From: Micromonospora echinaurantiaca | Lineage (GTDB): Bacteria > Actinomycetota > Actinomycetes > Mycobacteriales > Micromonosporaceae | Reading direction: 5' to 3' | NCBI RefSeq assembly: GCF_900090235.1 | Contig: NZ_LT607750.1 | Coordinates: 3,050,501 to 3,114,500 of the forward strand | Length of the DNA: 64,000 bases | Part shown: positions 9,177-17,733 of the stretch, piece after piece | How positions within the stretch are numbered: the first letter of the stretch is position 1 | How the letters are laid out: each line of letters begins with the position of its first letter | The notes under the pieces: generated by a model | Told to the model about the DNA's origin: nothing | Seen by the model: the letters and a program-made list of their open reading frames with translations, nothing else | Database searches by the model: none | Program-made: the position numbers and the translations under genes

Positions 9177-10007
9177 TTAACGCAGCGCGCCGGCGGTGAG
9201 GCCACGGACGATGTAGCGCTGGCCGAAGAGCACGACGGCCAGTGTGGGCAGCAGGGACAGCGCGACGCCGGCGAGGACGAGGCCCGGTTGCGCCGCCTCG
9301 GCGTCGTTGAGCTGGGAGATGCCGATCTGCAGTGTCTGGTACTCGGAGTCGCGGATCAGGATCAGCGGCCAGAAGTACTGGTTCCACGCGGAGAGGAAGA
9401 CGTAGACCCCGACCGCCGCGATCGAGGGCTTGGACAGGGGCACGATGACCCGCCACAACAGGCGCCAGTGGCCGCACCCGTCGATCACCGCGGCGTCGCG
9501 CAGCTCGGTCGGGAACTGCAGGAAGGCCTGGCGCAGCAGGAACGTGCCGAACGCCGAGGCGAGGAAGGGCAGCACGAGACCGAGGTAGGCCAACCCGCCC
9601 CGCGCCAACCCCCACCCGGAGATGGCCAGGTAGTTGGGGATGATGATCGCTTCCCACGGCACCATGAGAGTGGCCAGGAACAGACCGAAGGTCGCCGCCT
9701 TCGCCGGCAGGCGAAGGAAGGCGAAGGCGTACGCGGCCAGGATGCTGGTGACGATCTGGGCCACCGTGATGGCCCCGGCCTGGACCGCCGAGTTGACGTA
9801 GAAGCGGCCGAGCGGCACCGAGCGGAAGACGTCGGTGATGTTCTGCCAGTAGAGCTCGTGCGGCACCAGCGCGGGCGGGTAGGTCGCCAGGTCACCGGGG
9901 CCCATCACGGCGCCGACGAAGCCGTAGTAGATGGGGAACAGGACCGGGATCAGGGCCAGGCCGAGCACGACGTAGACGGCGGCCTGCCCGAGACGGAACT
10001 TCTTCAT
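9177..10007 (-). CDS. ugpE: ABC transporter permease, UgpE/MalG-like
   Basis: Inner-membrane permease of a carbohydrate-type (CUT1) ABC importer, 276 residues with six predicted membrane segments starting near residue 9. The cytoplasmic EAA loop that contacts the ATPase is ELRDAAVIDGCGHWRLLWRV followed by IVPLSKP near residues 165-195. The ATG at 10007 overlaps the stop of the upstream permease (ATGA), so the two are translationally coupled. The stop at 9177 lies 19 bases before the start of the binding-protein gene. No ATPase gene is visible; such systems often borrow a shared MsiK-type ATPase encoded elsewhere, which would apply here by inference. Confidence 0.92.
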   Translation of the reverse strand: MKKFRLGQAAVYVVLGLALIPVLFPIYYGFVGAVMGPGDLATYPPALVPHELYWQNITDVFRSVPLGRFYVNSAVQAGAITVAQIVTSILAAYAFAFLRLPAKAATFGLFLATLMVPWEAIIIPNYLAISGWGLARGGLAYLGLVLPFLASAFGTFLLRQAFLQFPTELRDAAVIDGCGHWRLLWRVIVPLSKPSIAAVGVYVFLSAWNQYFWPLILIRDSEYQTLQIGISQLNDAEAAQPGLVLAGVALSLLPTLAVVLFGQRYIVRGLTAGALR

Positions 10008-11011
10008 CGATAGTGGACCCGCCGCTCGAGGATGCCGAACTGGACAGCCGTACAGCCGAGCATGACGATCAGCAGCACGACGGCCTGGGCGCTGGCTGAT
10101 CCGAAGTCGGAGGACCCGAAGGCGAACGCCTTCTCGTAGATGGAGTAGACCAGGGTCGTCGTGGCCTGGTCGGGGCCGCCCTTGGTCAGGATGTGGATCT
10201 GTCCGAAGCTCTGCAACGCGTGGATCGTGGACACCACGACCAGGAAGAACAGTTGCGGGGAGAGCAGCGGCACGGTGATCCGGGACGCCAGCCGCCAGCC
10301 GGTCGCACCGTCCAGCCGCGCAGCCTCGACCACCTCAGGTGAGATCGCCGCGACGCCGGCGGAGAGCACGAGGACGTTGTAACCGAAGTTCATCCACACC
10401 GTCGCGGCGCAGACGGCGGGCAGCGCGATCGACGGATCGGTGAGCCAGTTGACCCGGTCGATCCCGAAGGATCCGAGCACCCCGTTCGCCACGCCGATCG
10501 CGGGATTGTAGATGACGGCGAAGACGACCGACGCGGTCGCGACCGAGAACGCGAACGGTAGCGCGAACGCGGTGCGCAGCACCCGTACGCCGCGGATGCG
10601 TGCCTCCAGCAGCAGCACCACGAAGAGCGCGCCCAGGACGGCCGGCACCACGGAGAGCAGCGTGAACAGGCCCGTGGTGGCCAGCACCTTGCCGAACTCG
10701 GCGGACAGCATCTCCCGGTAGTGCTCCGCGCCGACGTACACCGACGGCGCGCCGAAGAGGTCGTTACCGTGCACGGACAGGTACAGCGTCCGCCCCAGCG
10801 GCCAGAACACGAACAGCGCGAAGACCACGACGGACGGCAGCAACAGCAGCCACCCGAGGCCGGTTTCGAGGCGCGCTGGCTTCCCTCGCCGGGCGGTGGG
10901 GCGGGGGGAATCCGTGGTCGGTGCGTGGTCATCCGGTGGGGCGGTGACGGTGGGAGGGGGATGCACGGGCAGCACAGTACCAACGGCATCGACCGAAAGA
11001 AATCCTTCCAT
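10004..11011 (-). CDS. ugpA: ABC transporter permease, UgpA/MalF-like
   Basis: First gene of the importer operon; a 335-residue permease with a Pro/Thr-rich cytoplasmic N-terminus of about 48 residues followed by six membrane segments. The EAA loop is VVEAARLDGATGWRLASRI followed by TVPLLSP in the C-terminal half. It pairs with the UgpE-like protein to form the channel. The start is uncertain: ATG at 11011 gives the longest frame but has no clear ribosome site, and GTG codons within the next 16 codons are possible. A short inverted repeat lies just upstream of the ATG. Confidence 0.9.
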   Translation of the reverse strand: MEGFLSVDAVGTVLPVHPPPTVTAPPDDHAPTTDSPRPTARRGKPARLETGLGWLLLLPSVVVFALFVFWPLGRTLYLSVHGNDLFGAPSVYVGAEHYREMLSAEFGKVLATTGLFTLLSVVPAVLGALFVVLLLEARIRGVRVLRTAFALPFAFSVATASVVFAVIYNPAIGVANGVLGSFGIDRVNWLTDPSIALPAVCAATVWMNFGYNVLVLSAGVAAISPEVVEAARLDGATGWRLASRITVPLLSPQLFFLVVVSTIHALQSFGQIHILTKGGPDQATTTLVYSIYEKAFAFGSSDFGSASAQAVVLLIVMLGCTAVQFGILERRVHYR

Positions 11012-11024
11012 GCTGCACTCGGAG

Positions 11025-11041
11025 CTGGAAGTTCTTTCCAG
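11025..11041. promoter_or_regulatory. Inverted repeat upstream of the ugpA-like gene
   Basis: CTGGAA-GTTCT-TTCCAG, six-base arms around a five-base spacer, 14 bases upstream of the first transporter gene. The position suits an operator for a LacI- or GntR-type regulator, but no regulator gene is adjacent, so the role is only inferred. Confidence 0.3.
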
Positions 11042-11386
11042 GACTGGTGTTCTTCCCCACCCGTGGCCAGTGCGTCGTCACCCTCGGGTGTGGTCACGAG
11101 TCTCGAGCGGCAGGGGCGCCTTGCGGGGCCCGGCGATCTGCCACAAGGGCCGCAACGGGTGGACGCCGACCGGGCCGCGCCGGTCCCGACCTCAACTGAC
11201 GGGAGCACCCGGCTATCCACCCGGGCGGCAGAGCTTCGCCCGCGGCTGCCCCTGGGGATGAGTTGTCGCCCCCGCGCCCGTCACACCTACGGCGTCGGTC
11301 AGTTCTCCAGCTCACCCGCGAACTGCGAGCACAGGCTGGCCTCTACGTATTCGCCACATCCGGAGCCTTGAGGGCCATCCACACGG
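11042..11386. other. Intergenic stretch without a gene
   Basis: 345 bases upstream of the transporter operon. Open frames here have atypical composition and no recognisable features. It presumably holds the operon's promoter; no convincing -35/-10 pair was found. Confidence 0.5.
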
Positions 11387-11836
11387 TCAGTCGGCCAAGG
11401 CTGCGGCCGCCTGCTCCAGGTGGCGGGCGGCCGCGGTCAGCGCGAGGACGGCCCGGGTCGGCAGCAGGCCCGGGCGTGACCCCTGGCGCAGGAATTCGCG
11501 GGCCAGGGCGACGTGCCATTGCCAGTGCCAGTCCACCCTGCGCGGCTCCAGGTCGTCGAGACACAGGTATGTGGCGCGCTCGGTGACCAGCTTGAGAATG
11601 TAGGCGTCGGTGGGACTGCCGGGGTCGGGCTCAAGGCTTCCGGTGCAGTCGCACAGGCCGGTCGCGAAGCCGGCCTCAGCTGCGAGGCCCGACCAAAGCA
11701 TCGACTCGATGCCCGGGCGGCGGACCTGCAGGACCAGGTCGACCAGCAGGCGGGTCGTGTCGGTCGCCCAGTGGTGGACGCCGTACTGGGAGGCGTCGAT
11801 CAGCAGCGGATGGGGCTCGCCGACGGACTGCTTACC
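11387..11836 (-). pseudogene. 5'-truncated hypothetical gene
   Basis: Normal-looking protein sequence is readable on the minus strand from about 11836, running through HPLLIDASQYGVHHWATD and on to the stop at 11387. The open frame continues upstream but has no ATG, GTG or TTG before a stop near 11906. The first ATG, at 11701, would give only a 104-residue C-terminal piece and would discard convincing coding sequence. I read this as a gene that lost its 5' end. The family is not recognised; the remaining protein is soluble and mostly helical. The plus-strand gene opposite also lacks a natural start, which places a rearrangement joint near 11836. Confidence 0.55.
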
Positions 11837-11916
11837 TGCTCTGCGGGCGCTACATCGGACAGCGCTCCGCCATCCGCTGGGCGTCGCGGTACATATCCGA
11901 GCAGCTCAGCCCGCGA

Positions 11917-12198
11917 GTGCCGGATGGCCTCGGCTGGTCGGCGTGGGTCGCGCGGAACCGCCGACCCGACCGCCTGATCGACTGGTACGTGCCAATGCTC
12001 ATCTGCTTCCCCGGGGCGAGCCTGCTCGCGCTCTGCTGGACCCTGCGCCTCGTCTTCGTCCCGGGCCACCGCTCCGGCTGGGCCACGACCGGTCTGGTCA
12101 TCGTCTGGCTGGCCGGGCTCTTCGCCGCGGCGGGATGCGGCTACCTCGTCAGCCGCGTCTTCCGCTACCGATCACCGGCGGCACCCTCGAACTCATAA
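11917..12198 (+). CDS. Small membrane protein, probably 5'-truncated
   Basis: GTG at 11917 gives 93 residues with two strongly hydrophobic segments (about 27-48 and 55-80) and a short Arg-containing C-terminus. Protein-like sequence continues upstream in the same frame (GRYIGQRSAIRWASRYISEQ) to about 11836 without a start codon, so the annotated start may lie inside an older, longer gene. No family was recognised. Expression is doubtful because no ribosome site precedes 11917. Confidence 0.45.
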   Translation: MPDGLGWSAWVARNRRPDRLIDWYVPMLICFPGASLLALCWTLRLVFVPGHRSGWATTGLVIVWLAGLFAAAGCGYLVSRVFRYRSPAAPSNS

Positions 12199-12432
12199 GG
12201 AGAAGGGCCAACCGCCGGCGCGGGCGACCGCATCGCGCGAACGCTTGTGGTGGTAAATCGCCGCGTCCGCCTTCCTTAAGATCCGGTCCGCCTTGCCCGA
12301 CAGCCCGCTGACCGCCCCAGTATTCGCTGCGGCCCTTTGAAAGATCCGGAGCAGGTCCCACGTGCCGCGGGAAGGGCCGACCGGCCACTGGCGTCGCGCG
12401 AGAGGCCTCCAGTAAGAAATAATGATGCGCAC
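12193..12432 (-). CDS. Possible small protein, 79 aa
   Basis: A short minus-strand frame ending in a plausible helical region (KADRILRKADAAIYHHKRSR). It overlaps the 3' end of the membrane protein by six bases and the start of the Mrr-like gene by 11 bases on the opposite strand. No family is recognised and there is no strong ribosome site. It could be chance; it is kept because the C-terminal half is protein-like. Confidence 0.25.
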   Translation of the reverse strand: MRIIISYWRPLARRQWPVGPSRGTWDLLRIFQRAAANTGAVSGLSGKADRILRKADAAIYHHKRSRDAVARAGGWPFSL

Positions 12433-13570
12433 CCCGCCCTTGCTGTCGACCGATCCTCGAACCGCTCAATTGTTCAGGGAGTCCGGCTGCAAGGACATCC
12501 GCGACAGTCAGGCGGTCCTCGAGGCTCTAGGTCCGGCACAGCGTGTCACGGCCCTTGCGCGCGGACGGAGCGGCGGAGTCGCCGTTGCCGTCGTCGTGGC
12601 CGACGGCAGAGTGCTCGTCGTTTCGGTTGGGCTCCTCGCCTCCGCCGGTCCGCCGCCGCGGATCGTTCCGGCGGCATCGGTGAGGCTCGAGCTTTTGCAG
12701 CCACGCTTCGCGAAGCCTGGACACGGCACGGCCGTACTGCACACGCCCACCGACCAGGTGAAGGTCGAGGACGTGCCTCAGATCGCGCTGACACGATTGG
12801 CGCAGGTGCTGGCCGCCGAGGGTGCGCCGGCCGCGGAAGGAAGCGTTGGCGCTGGGGCGCCACTGGGCCAGACACCACCTCATGCGGCAATGGGTGGCGC
12901 GGATCCGTCTGGCCTCGGCCCACCCGCAGTGGACTGGAGGCAGGCCGAACAGCTGGCGGTGTGGCACCTGAGGCTGCTCGGTTATGCGGATGCCCGATGC
13001 ACACAGGCGGGCGCCGACGCTGGGGTGGACGTCCTGGCGACGGGTGCCGTGGCGCAAGTGAAGCATTGGGCGCAACCTGTCGGTCAACCGCCACTTCGTG
13101 ACCTCTTCGGAGTGGCCCAAGCCGCAGCCGCCAAGCCGTTCTTCTACAGCCTCAACGGCTATACCCCGCAAGCCCTCGAATGGGCTAACGCGACCAGTAT
13201 GCCGCTTTTTACCTACAGCGCGGACGGGCGGGTTCTGGCGCAGAACAGCGCCGCACATACGCTGGCGCCCGGCAGCGCCCGGATCGGCGGCGGGAAACTG
13301 GGCTTCTTCGAGCAGGCACGAGCCGACAAGTACCGGCGCGAACTGGAGAAGCTGCGGCAGGACATCAACGACCTGACAGTGCTGATGCACAAGCGGACGC
13401 AGTCGCGACGTCCAGCGGTGCGTCGCAGTGCAGGGGAGGCAGGCGGTCTGCTCCTCAACGCGAGTCGCACCTTGGACGGTAGCGACGTGTTGCCGCCCGC
13501 CGACAGGCGCAGGGAAGACTTCCACCGGGCGGTGCGGGACGCCCTCAAGCTTGCGAGAAGGATGCTGTAG
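12422..13570 (+). CDS. Mrr-like restriction endonuclease family protein
   Basis: 382 residues. The N-terminal half (about 1-150) is a beta-rich, unrecognised domain with a low-complexity Gly/Ala/Pro linker after it. The central part is an Mrr_cat-type PD-(D/E)XK nuclease fold: AEQLAVWHLRLLGY (first helix), then GADAGVDVLATGAVAQVKHW with catalytic Asp at GVD and Gln-x-Lys at QVK. The C-terminal 80 residues are basic and partly helical. Mrr-type nucleases cut modified DNA, so this may be a type IV restriction enzyme; the fused N-terminal domain leaves the target unknown. ATG-ATG at 12422 is the first start in frame, with a weak ribosome site. No methylase is adjacent. Confidence 0.75.
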   Translation: MMRTPPLLSTDPRTAQLFRESGCKDIRDSQAVLEALGPAQRVTALARGRSGGVAVAVVVADGRVLVVSVGLLASAGPPPRIVPAASVRLELLQPRFAKPGHGTAVLHTPTDQVKVEDVPQIALTRLAQVLAAEGAPAAEGSVGAGAPLGQTPPHAAMGGADPSGLGPPAVDWRQAEQLAVWHLRLLGYADARCTQAGADAGVDVLATGAVAQVKHWAQPVGQPPLRDLFGVAQAAAAKPFFYSLNGYTPQALEWANATSMPLFTYSADGRVLAQNSAAHTLAPGSARIGGGKLGFFEQARADKYRRELEKLRQDINDLTVLMHKRTQSRRPAVRRSAGEAGGLLLNASRTLDGSDVLPPADRRREDFHRAVRDALKLARRML

Positions 13571-13895
13571 GCGGCAGCGCCAATGCGAGGGGTAAGGGTC
13601 CGGGAGCCGGCTCCAATGCCGGGATCAGCGGGCATCCTGCCCTGGCGGCCGCGCGAGAGGCGGCGGTTGGTTGCCCGGGCGGGTACTGCGGAGTGGTTCG
13701 GCCACGACGGCCTGCTCGCCGAGCAGGCCGGAAGACTCAGTGGTGGAGATGTGAGAGACCGATGGTGGCGTGGCCGCTGCCGGGACGGCGAGTATCAGTT
13801 TCGCAGTCGGGTGATCACCGGCGGGTGCCGTGAGCTGGGGATACTTGTCGGCGAGCAAGGGTCGCGGATCTTGCAGGGATAGGTAGCCTGCCAGC
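13571..13895. other. Intergenic stretch with a perfect inverted repeat
   Basis: 325 bases without a supportable gene. At 13709-13729 lies GGCCTGCTCG-C-CGAGCAGGCC, ten-base arms around one base, which could be an operator or an extruding hairpin. It has no run of T after it, so it is a poor intrinsic terminator. Confidence 0.5.
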
Positions 13896-14414
13896 ATGAG
13901 TGCGGACGTGTGGGGGCCCGAGCCGGCGGACCCGGCACGGCCACACCGTCGCGCGGTCACGACCCTGATGTCACAGCACTTCACCGGCGCGACTGTTACC
14001 GCGCTCCGACACGCGCTCGCCGCGAAGGTCTCCGCCGCGGGACTCGCCGGCGACCCCTGCTTCGACTTCGTTCTCGCCGCGCACGAACTGATCACCAACG
14101 CCGTCCGCCATGGCGGCGGCCACGGGCGCATCGAGTTACGCCGTGAAGAAGACACCCTCATCTGCGAGATCACCGACCAGGGCGAGACGACTGACAATCT
14201 GCCCGTGCGGCCACCGACGGCCGATGTGCCCGGCGGGCGGGGACTGTGGCTAGCCCACCAACTGACCGACGGGCTCATCCTCACCCACCGCCCCGACGGA
14301 GTGACCGCCACGGTCACCGTATGCTTGCAGCCATCGAGCGGCCCCAACATCAGCGCCGCATCGGCCGCACGACACAACGACGATCTCAGCAGCCCTGGGG
14401 AGGGCACCACATGA
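13896..14414 (+). CDS. RsbW-like anti-sigma factor / HATPase_c protein
   Basis: Serine kinase-like ATP-binding protein of the RsbW/SpoIIAB group, 172 residues. The N box is AAHELITNAVRHGG (about 65-78), the G1 motif begins at ITDQGE and the G2 motif is GGRGLWLAHQL. The N-terminal 30 residues are disordered. Such proteins bind a sigma factor or phosphorylate a STAS-domain antagonist. The stop overlaps the start of a STAS gene (ATGA at 14411-14414), so kinase and antagonist are probably made together. No sigma factor gene is adjacent. Many actinobacteria carry dozens of such kinases; the target is unknown. Confidence 0.88.
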   Translation: MSADVWGPEPADPARPHRRAVTTLMSQHFTGATVTALRHALAAKVSAAGLAGDPCFDFVLAAHELITNAVRHGGGHGRIELRREEDTLICEITDQGETTDNLPVRPPTADVPGGRGLWLAHQLTDGLILTHRPDGVTATVTVCLQPSSGPNISAASAARHNDDLSSPGEGTT

Positions 14415-14737
14415 TGAACCCCCAGCCAAGCTGGCAGCACCACGTTCACGTCGAGCCGGACCGCAGAATCGTCCAGCTCCGAGGAGAAATCGACGTCAAC
14501 GGAGCGGCCCACCTCCTGGACCTCCTCACCCACACGATCAACGCAGCGCAGCGGGTCGACGTCGACATGGCAGCGGTCCAGTTCATCGACTCGACTGTCA
14601 TCGGCGCACTGATCACCGCCCGCAACACCGCGACAGCGAGCGGGAGACAACTCGTCGTCACCAACCCCAGCAGAACCGCCCGTCGAGTCCTCGGCATCAC
14701 CGGCGTACTCGACGCCCTCTCGCCCACCAGCACCTGA
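14411..14737 (+). CDS. STAS-domain anti-anti-sigma factor
   Basis: 108 residues, a single STAS domain. The conserved motif VQFIDSTVIGAL contains the Asp-Ser pair whose Ser is phosphorylated by RsbW-type kinases in homologues. Gly-rich RGEIDVNGA begins the first strand-helix unit. The ATG at 14411 is preceded by ggggag and overlaps the kinase stop by four bases; a second ATG at 14414 is an equal choice. Expected to sequester the upstream kinase when unphosphorylated. Confidence 0.88.
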   Translation: MMNPQPSWQHHVHVEPDRRIVQLRGEIDVNGAAHLLDLLTHTINAAQRVDVDMAAVQFIDSTVIGALITARNTATASGRQLVVTNPSRTARRVLGITGVLDALSPTST

Positions 14738-15001
14738 CGGAACCTCACACCCGCACCGAGTAAACCCTCGATTCAGCGCCTGGTCGTCGCTACGAGTCGT
14801 CAACGACGAGTGAGCCGGCGCCGCGGCCGCCGTTGATAGTCACGGCGCTCGGGATAGCCAAATCCGAACTGCACCGCTTGAACGCGTCACCCCCCGGCCG
14901 TCACGGCCCGTCCGGGAACAACCTGCAGACGGAAGGGACGGACCGGGTTTGGTTGGCGCGGACGACTTCGGTCACCGTGAGCGTGTGGTCAGGCCGGCCC
15001 G

Positions 15002-16570
15002 TCAGGCCGGTGAGTCTGGCGGTGAAGACAACAGCCACTGTGCGGTCTGCCGGACGGCATCCGGCAGGTCGCCGCGTTGCCGCAGTTCCGCCAGCAGTTC
15101 GTAGTGTCGGTCTGTGCCGATTCCGTAGGCGATGCCATGCAGGATAGATTCGCCCGTGGCCGAGGGCCTCCGCAACCACGCCCCATGTTGCTCGGCGAGT
15201 ATCCGACGCCAGACGTGGAGCGGATATACGCCAGCGCAATGGGGTGTGGCCCAGGCTGCGGCGTGGCGAAGGTCCGCGCTGGAACCGTCATGGATCAGTA
15301 GAGTCCGCATGAGCGGCCGGTGGATGTCGACACCGAACGTGGTCAACGTGCTCAACGCCGACGGAGCAATCTCCTCGACCCGGCGCGACAGGTCGCTGTG
15401 AAGCTGGGCCAGCAGTGCGGCGGCCACGGCGTCGCGGTATGGGGTCGCGGCTATGAGCATGGTGGCAGTCAGCCGCACATCTGGATTGGCATCGAACAGC
15501 GCCTTGCCGACGAGTTCCGCCAGCACGGCGTCTCGGCCGTGGCGATCGTCGGCCAGGCGGCACTGTGCCAGGTCGGCGATGCGCTGACTTACCGAGTGCG
15601 CACCCGGCGGATACTCCACCGCCCCGATGGCGGTCAGTGCGTCCGAGTGCGGCACCCAGCGGCGTCGCGGAAACGCTGACTGCCCAGCCATGCGGCGGTC
15701 GAGTAACGCCGCCACCTGGCTGAGTAGCGGCGCTGTCGCCGCATCAAGCGCCGGGTCGGCCACTGCCTGTTGGACGACACGGGCGAGCCAAAACTGCTCG
15801 TCGCTCGTGAAGTGACCATGGCGTACCTTGCGCACCGCAGCCAGCAGGCCGGCGTAGCGCGCGCGATCGCTGCTCGGATTCTCGATCTGTTGGAGGACGT
15901 ACCTGTTTCCGTCCTTGTGCGCTACCACGTCGAGGAGCGAAACGGGCTCGATGACAGCCGGAGAAGAGCGGTCTTCGGCCAGGGCAACGCATGTCGCTAC
16001 AACGTGGGAACGAGCGATCGGGTGCTCCAACAGGCGGCTGAGTGCCTCCTGCCGTTGCAGCCATGCGTTGTTCTCCGAGACCACGAGTTCACTCAGTACC
16101 TGCTCGGCGATCGCACACCACAGCCGCGGCGGATAGAGCACCAGTGCCGGTTGCCCGGCAATCAGCTCCGTCAGCCTGGCCCAGTCAGCTCCCGCCATCT
16201 CGCCGGGAGCAAGGACTCGGTCCAGGTATTGGTAGAGCAAGCGCTGGTCGTCGGACCGGCCGTCCGTGACTTCGAGGGGCCCGGCTGCTTCGCTGCGACG
16301 TATCGTGTCAGCAAGAACGACGAGGGACTGAGGAGACGCTTCCAGGAGCTGCTCGTATCGGCGGACTACTTCCCGGCTGGCGGTCGTGGTGCCCTGCTCC
16401 CACCGGGTGATCTGTGACGGCGCAAGTCCGGGCTCCGCGTCTGTTCGGAAAGCACGAGCGAAGTTTCGTGCCACCTGAAACTCGGAGTTCACCGCGAGCC
16501 GCCGGTTGGTCCGCAACAACCAGCCCACGTAGCGTGATCCGTTGGCGAAGGACACGTCCACACGGTGCAC
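15002..16570 (-). CDS. XRE-family helix-turn-helix protein with helical-repeat C-terminus
   Basis: 522 residues. The N-terminal 75 residues form an XRE-type HTH: VNSEFQVARNFARAF, then APSQITRWEQG, the typical recognition helix end. The rest (about 110-520) is long, helical and Leu/Ala-rich with HEAT- or ARM-like character, and no enzymatic motif. Proteins of this design occur in actinobacteria as regulators of unknown signals. Starts at GTG 16570, 16561 or 16555 are all possible; none has a strong ribosome site. Overlapping AT-rich palindromes lie just upstream, suggesting autoregulation. Confidence 0.75.
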   Translation of the reverse strand: MHRVDVSFANGSRYVGWLLRTNRRLAVNSEFQVARNFARAFRTDAEPGLAPSQITRWEQGTTTASREVVRRYEQLLEASPQSLVVLADTIRRSEAAGPLEVTDGRSDDQRLLYQYLDRVLAPGEMAGADWARLTELIAGQPALVLYPPRLWCAIAEQVLSELVVSENNAWLQRQEALSRLLEHPIARSHVVATCVALAEDRSSPAVIEPVSLLDVVAHKDGNRYVLQQIENPSSDRARYAGLLAAVRKVRHGHFTSDEQFWLARVVQQAVADPALDAATAPLLSQVAALLDRRMAGQSAFPRRRWVPHSDALTAIGAVEYPPGAHSVSQRIADLAQCRLADDRHGRDAVLAELVGKALFDANPDVRLTATMLIAATPYRDAVAAALLAQLHSDLSRRVEEIAPSALSTLTTFGVDIHRPLMRTLLIHDGSSADLRHAAAWATPHCAGVYPLHVWRRILAEQHGAWLRRPSATGESILHGIAYGIGTDRHYELLAELRQRGDLPDAVRQTAQWLLSSPPDSPA

Positions 16571-16576
16571 GACGAC

Positions 16577-16600
16577 ATTGATCGAATCAATATTTTGATT
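16577..16600. promoter_or_regulatory. Overlapping AT-rich palindromes, likely XRE operator/promoter
   Basis: ATTGAT-CGA-ATCAAT (16577-16591) overlaps AATCAA-TATT-TTGATT (16585-16600). The segment is markedly AT-rich in a GC-rich region and sits 6-30 bases upstream of the XRE gene start, where a promoter would be. Binding by the encoded regulator is an inference. Confidence 0.5.
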
Positions 16601-16677
16601 ACTTCACTACAGGGAGCGTCGCTAATTTCGATCCTGAGCGCTTCGATCATCTTCAGGTCGGACCGTTCAAAGCTGCA

Positions 16678-16713
16678 CCGGTGGGCTGTCACATCCTCCT
16701 GACAGCCCACCGG
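16678..16713 (-). terminator. Strong hairpin after the small secreted protein gene
   Basis: CCGGTGGGCTGTCA, an eight-base loop, then TGACAGCCCACCGG: a perfect 14-base stem. It lies 144 bases past the stop of the minus-strand secreted protein gene and shields the XRE gene promoter from read-through. There is no clear T-run, as is common in actinobacterial terminators. Confidence 0.7.
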
Positions 16714-16856
16714 CCGGCTCGCGCGAAAGCGGCTATCCCTGCGTTTGCCGATCGCGAAGAGGTCCGAGGCCCTTCTGATCCCATGACACTGCGTCGATGG
16801 ATCGGAACTGCCGCCAGCTCAGCGGTAAGGGATCCGCCTGGCCTCCGCCGGACCTG

Positions 16857-17171
16857 TCAGTTGTAGTACACGATGTATGAGTAGCTCGCGGACTGCGGCC
16901 AGGGGCAGGTCGTGTCGACGTGACCCGGCCCGGTGATGATTCCACTGGAAGCGGTGCTTCCCCAGGAGCAGGCGGTCTTCAACTGCCACTTCCGGGGGCC
17001 GGGAACCGAGTTCTCCGTGCAGTCACCCCAGCCGTGGTTGCCACCCCACGTACCAGCAGAGCAGACCACCTTCGCTTCCGCGGCGGAGCCGAGCCCGAGT
17101 ACGGAGGTGGCCGTCGTTGCGGCGGCGATCGTCAGGACGCTCAGAGCACGCCGCATTGAGAAGTTCGACAT
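16857..17171 (-). CDS. Small secreted Cys-containing protein
   Basis: 104 residues. A Sec signal peptide spans about 33 residues (MRRALSVLTIAAATTATSVL then GLGSAAEA, cleavage after AEA). The mature 71 residues are rich in Trp, Gly, Thr and Tyr and hold four Cys, suggesting two disulphides. The ATG at 17171 has aaagga upstream; a longer frame to 17252 would add residues before the signal. The family is not recognised. It resembles in style, not in sequence, the secreted protein at 31245-31700. Probably exported and perhaps wall-associated. Confidence 0.7.
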   Translation of the reverse strand: MSNFSMRRALSVLTIAAATTATSVLGLGSAAEAKVVCSAGTWGGNHGWGDCTENSVPGPRKWQLKTACSWGSTASSGIITGPGHVDTTCPWPQSASYSYIVYYN

Positions 17172-17536
17172 GTGGGATCCTTTCAACTTGGGATTTGCTT
17201 GGCGGGCGATTGCGCCTAGATCGGCAGAGGTCAACTCACAGGGCCGAGTCATGTGTGGTTCTCATCTTTGGAACTCCTCGCATGCGGAGGAGCCCGCGGC
17301 GAGCAGAAGCCGCTTGTACGGTCTGCCGAGATATCAGTCACAGCCGCCCCTCCCTATCTCTCCGATAGCGCCCGCACCTTCATCACGTCACAACGTATGG
17401 ATTGGGGCGGGCAGGTAGGGCACTGGTTGCAGCGAAATCGGGGGATGCAATGGGCCAACGACGGGCACCAAACGGATCGTGTTCCGGCCGTAAGAGCGTG
17501 TCTCAGGTGGCGGTGGGCTGACCTTGGTGGTAGATC
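17172..17536. other. Intergenic stretch between secreted protein and IS remnant
   Basis: 365 bases upstream of the secreted protein gene. No supportable gene. It must contain that gene's promoter. The composition is less GC-rich than surrounding coding DNA. Confidence 0.5.
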
Positions 17537-17710
17537 ATGTCTACTGTGGACGAGCGTGTGGTTCACCAGTGGGTGTCTGATGAGTTGTGGGAGCTGGTCG
17601 CCCCGTTGATCCCGCCGCCGCCTCGACGTCCGCAGGGTGGTGGCGCACCGCGTCGAGGCTCGGGCGGTGTTCGCCGCGACCGTGTACACGTTGACGACCG
17701 GCTGCGCGAT
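17537..17710 (+). pseudogene. IS5-type transposase N-terminal fragment
   Basis: DELWELVAPLIPPPPRRPQG is the start of many actinobacterial IS5-group transposases. A frameshift near 17637 moves the continuation (RAVFAATVYTLTTGCA) to another frame, and homology ends about 17710. The catalytic DDE region is missing. The fragment abuts, tail to tail, an IS3-type remnant on the other strand. Confidence 0.75.
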
Positions 17711-17733
17711 CGCCGCCTCGACAGTGGCGTCGA

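Noticed and set aside
13625..14803. Minus-strand open frame of 392 codons
   Set aside because: Antisense to the RsbW-like and STAS genes, both of which have conserved motifs on the plus strand.
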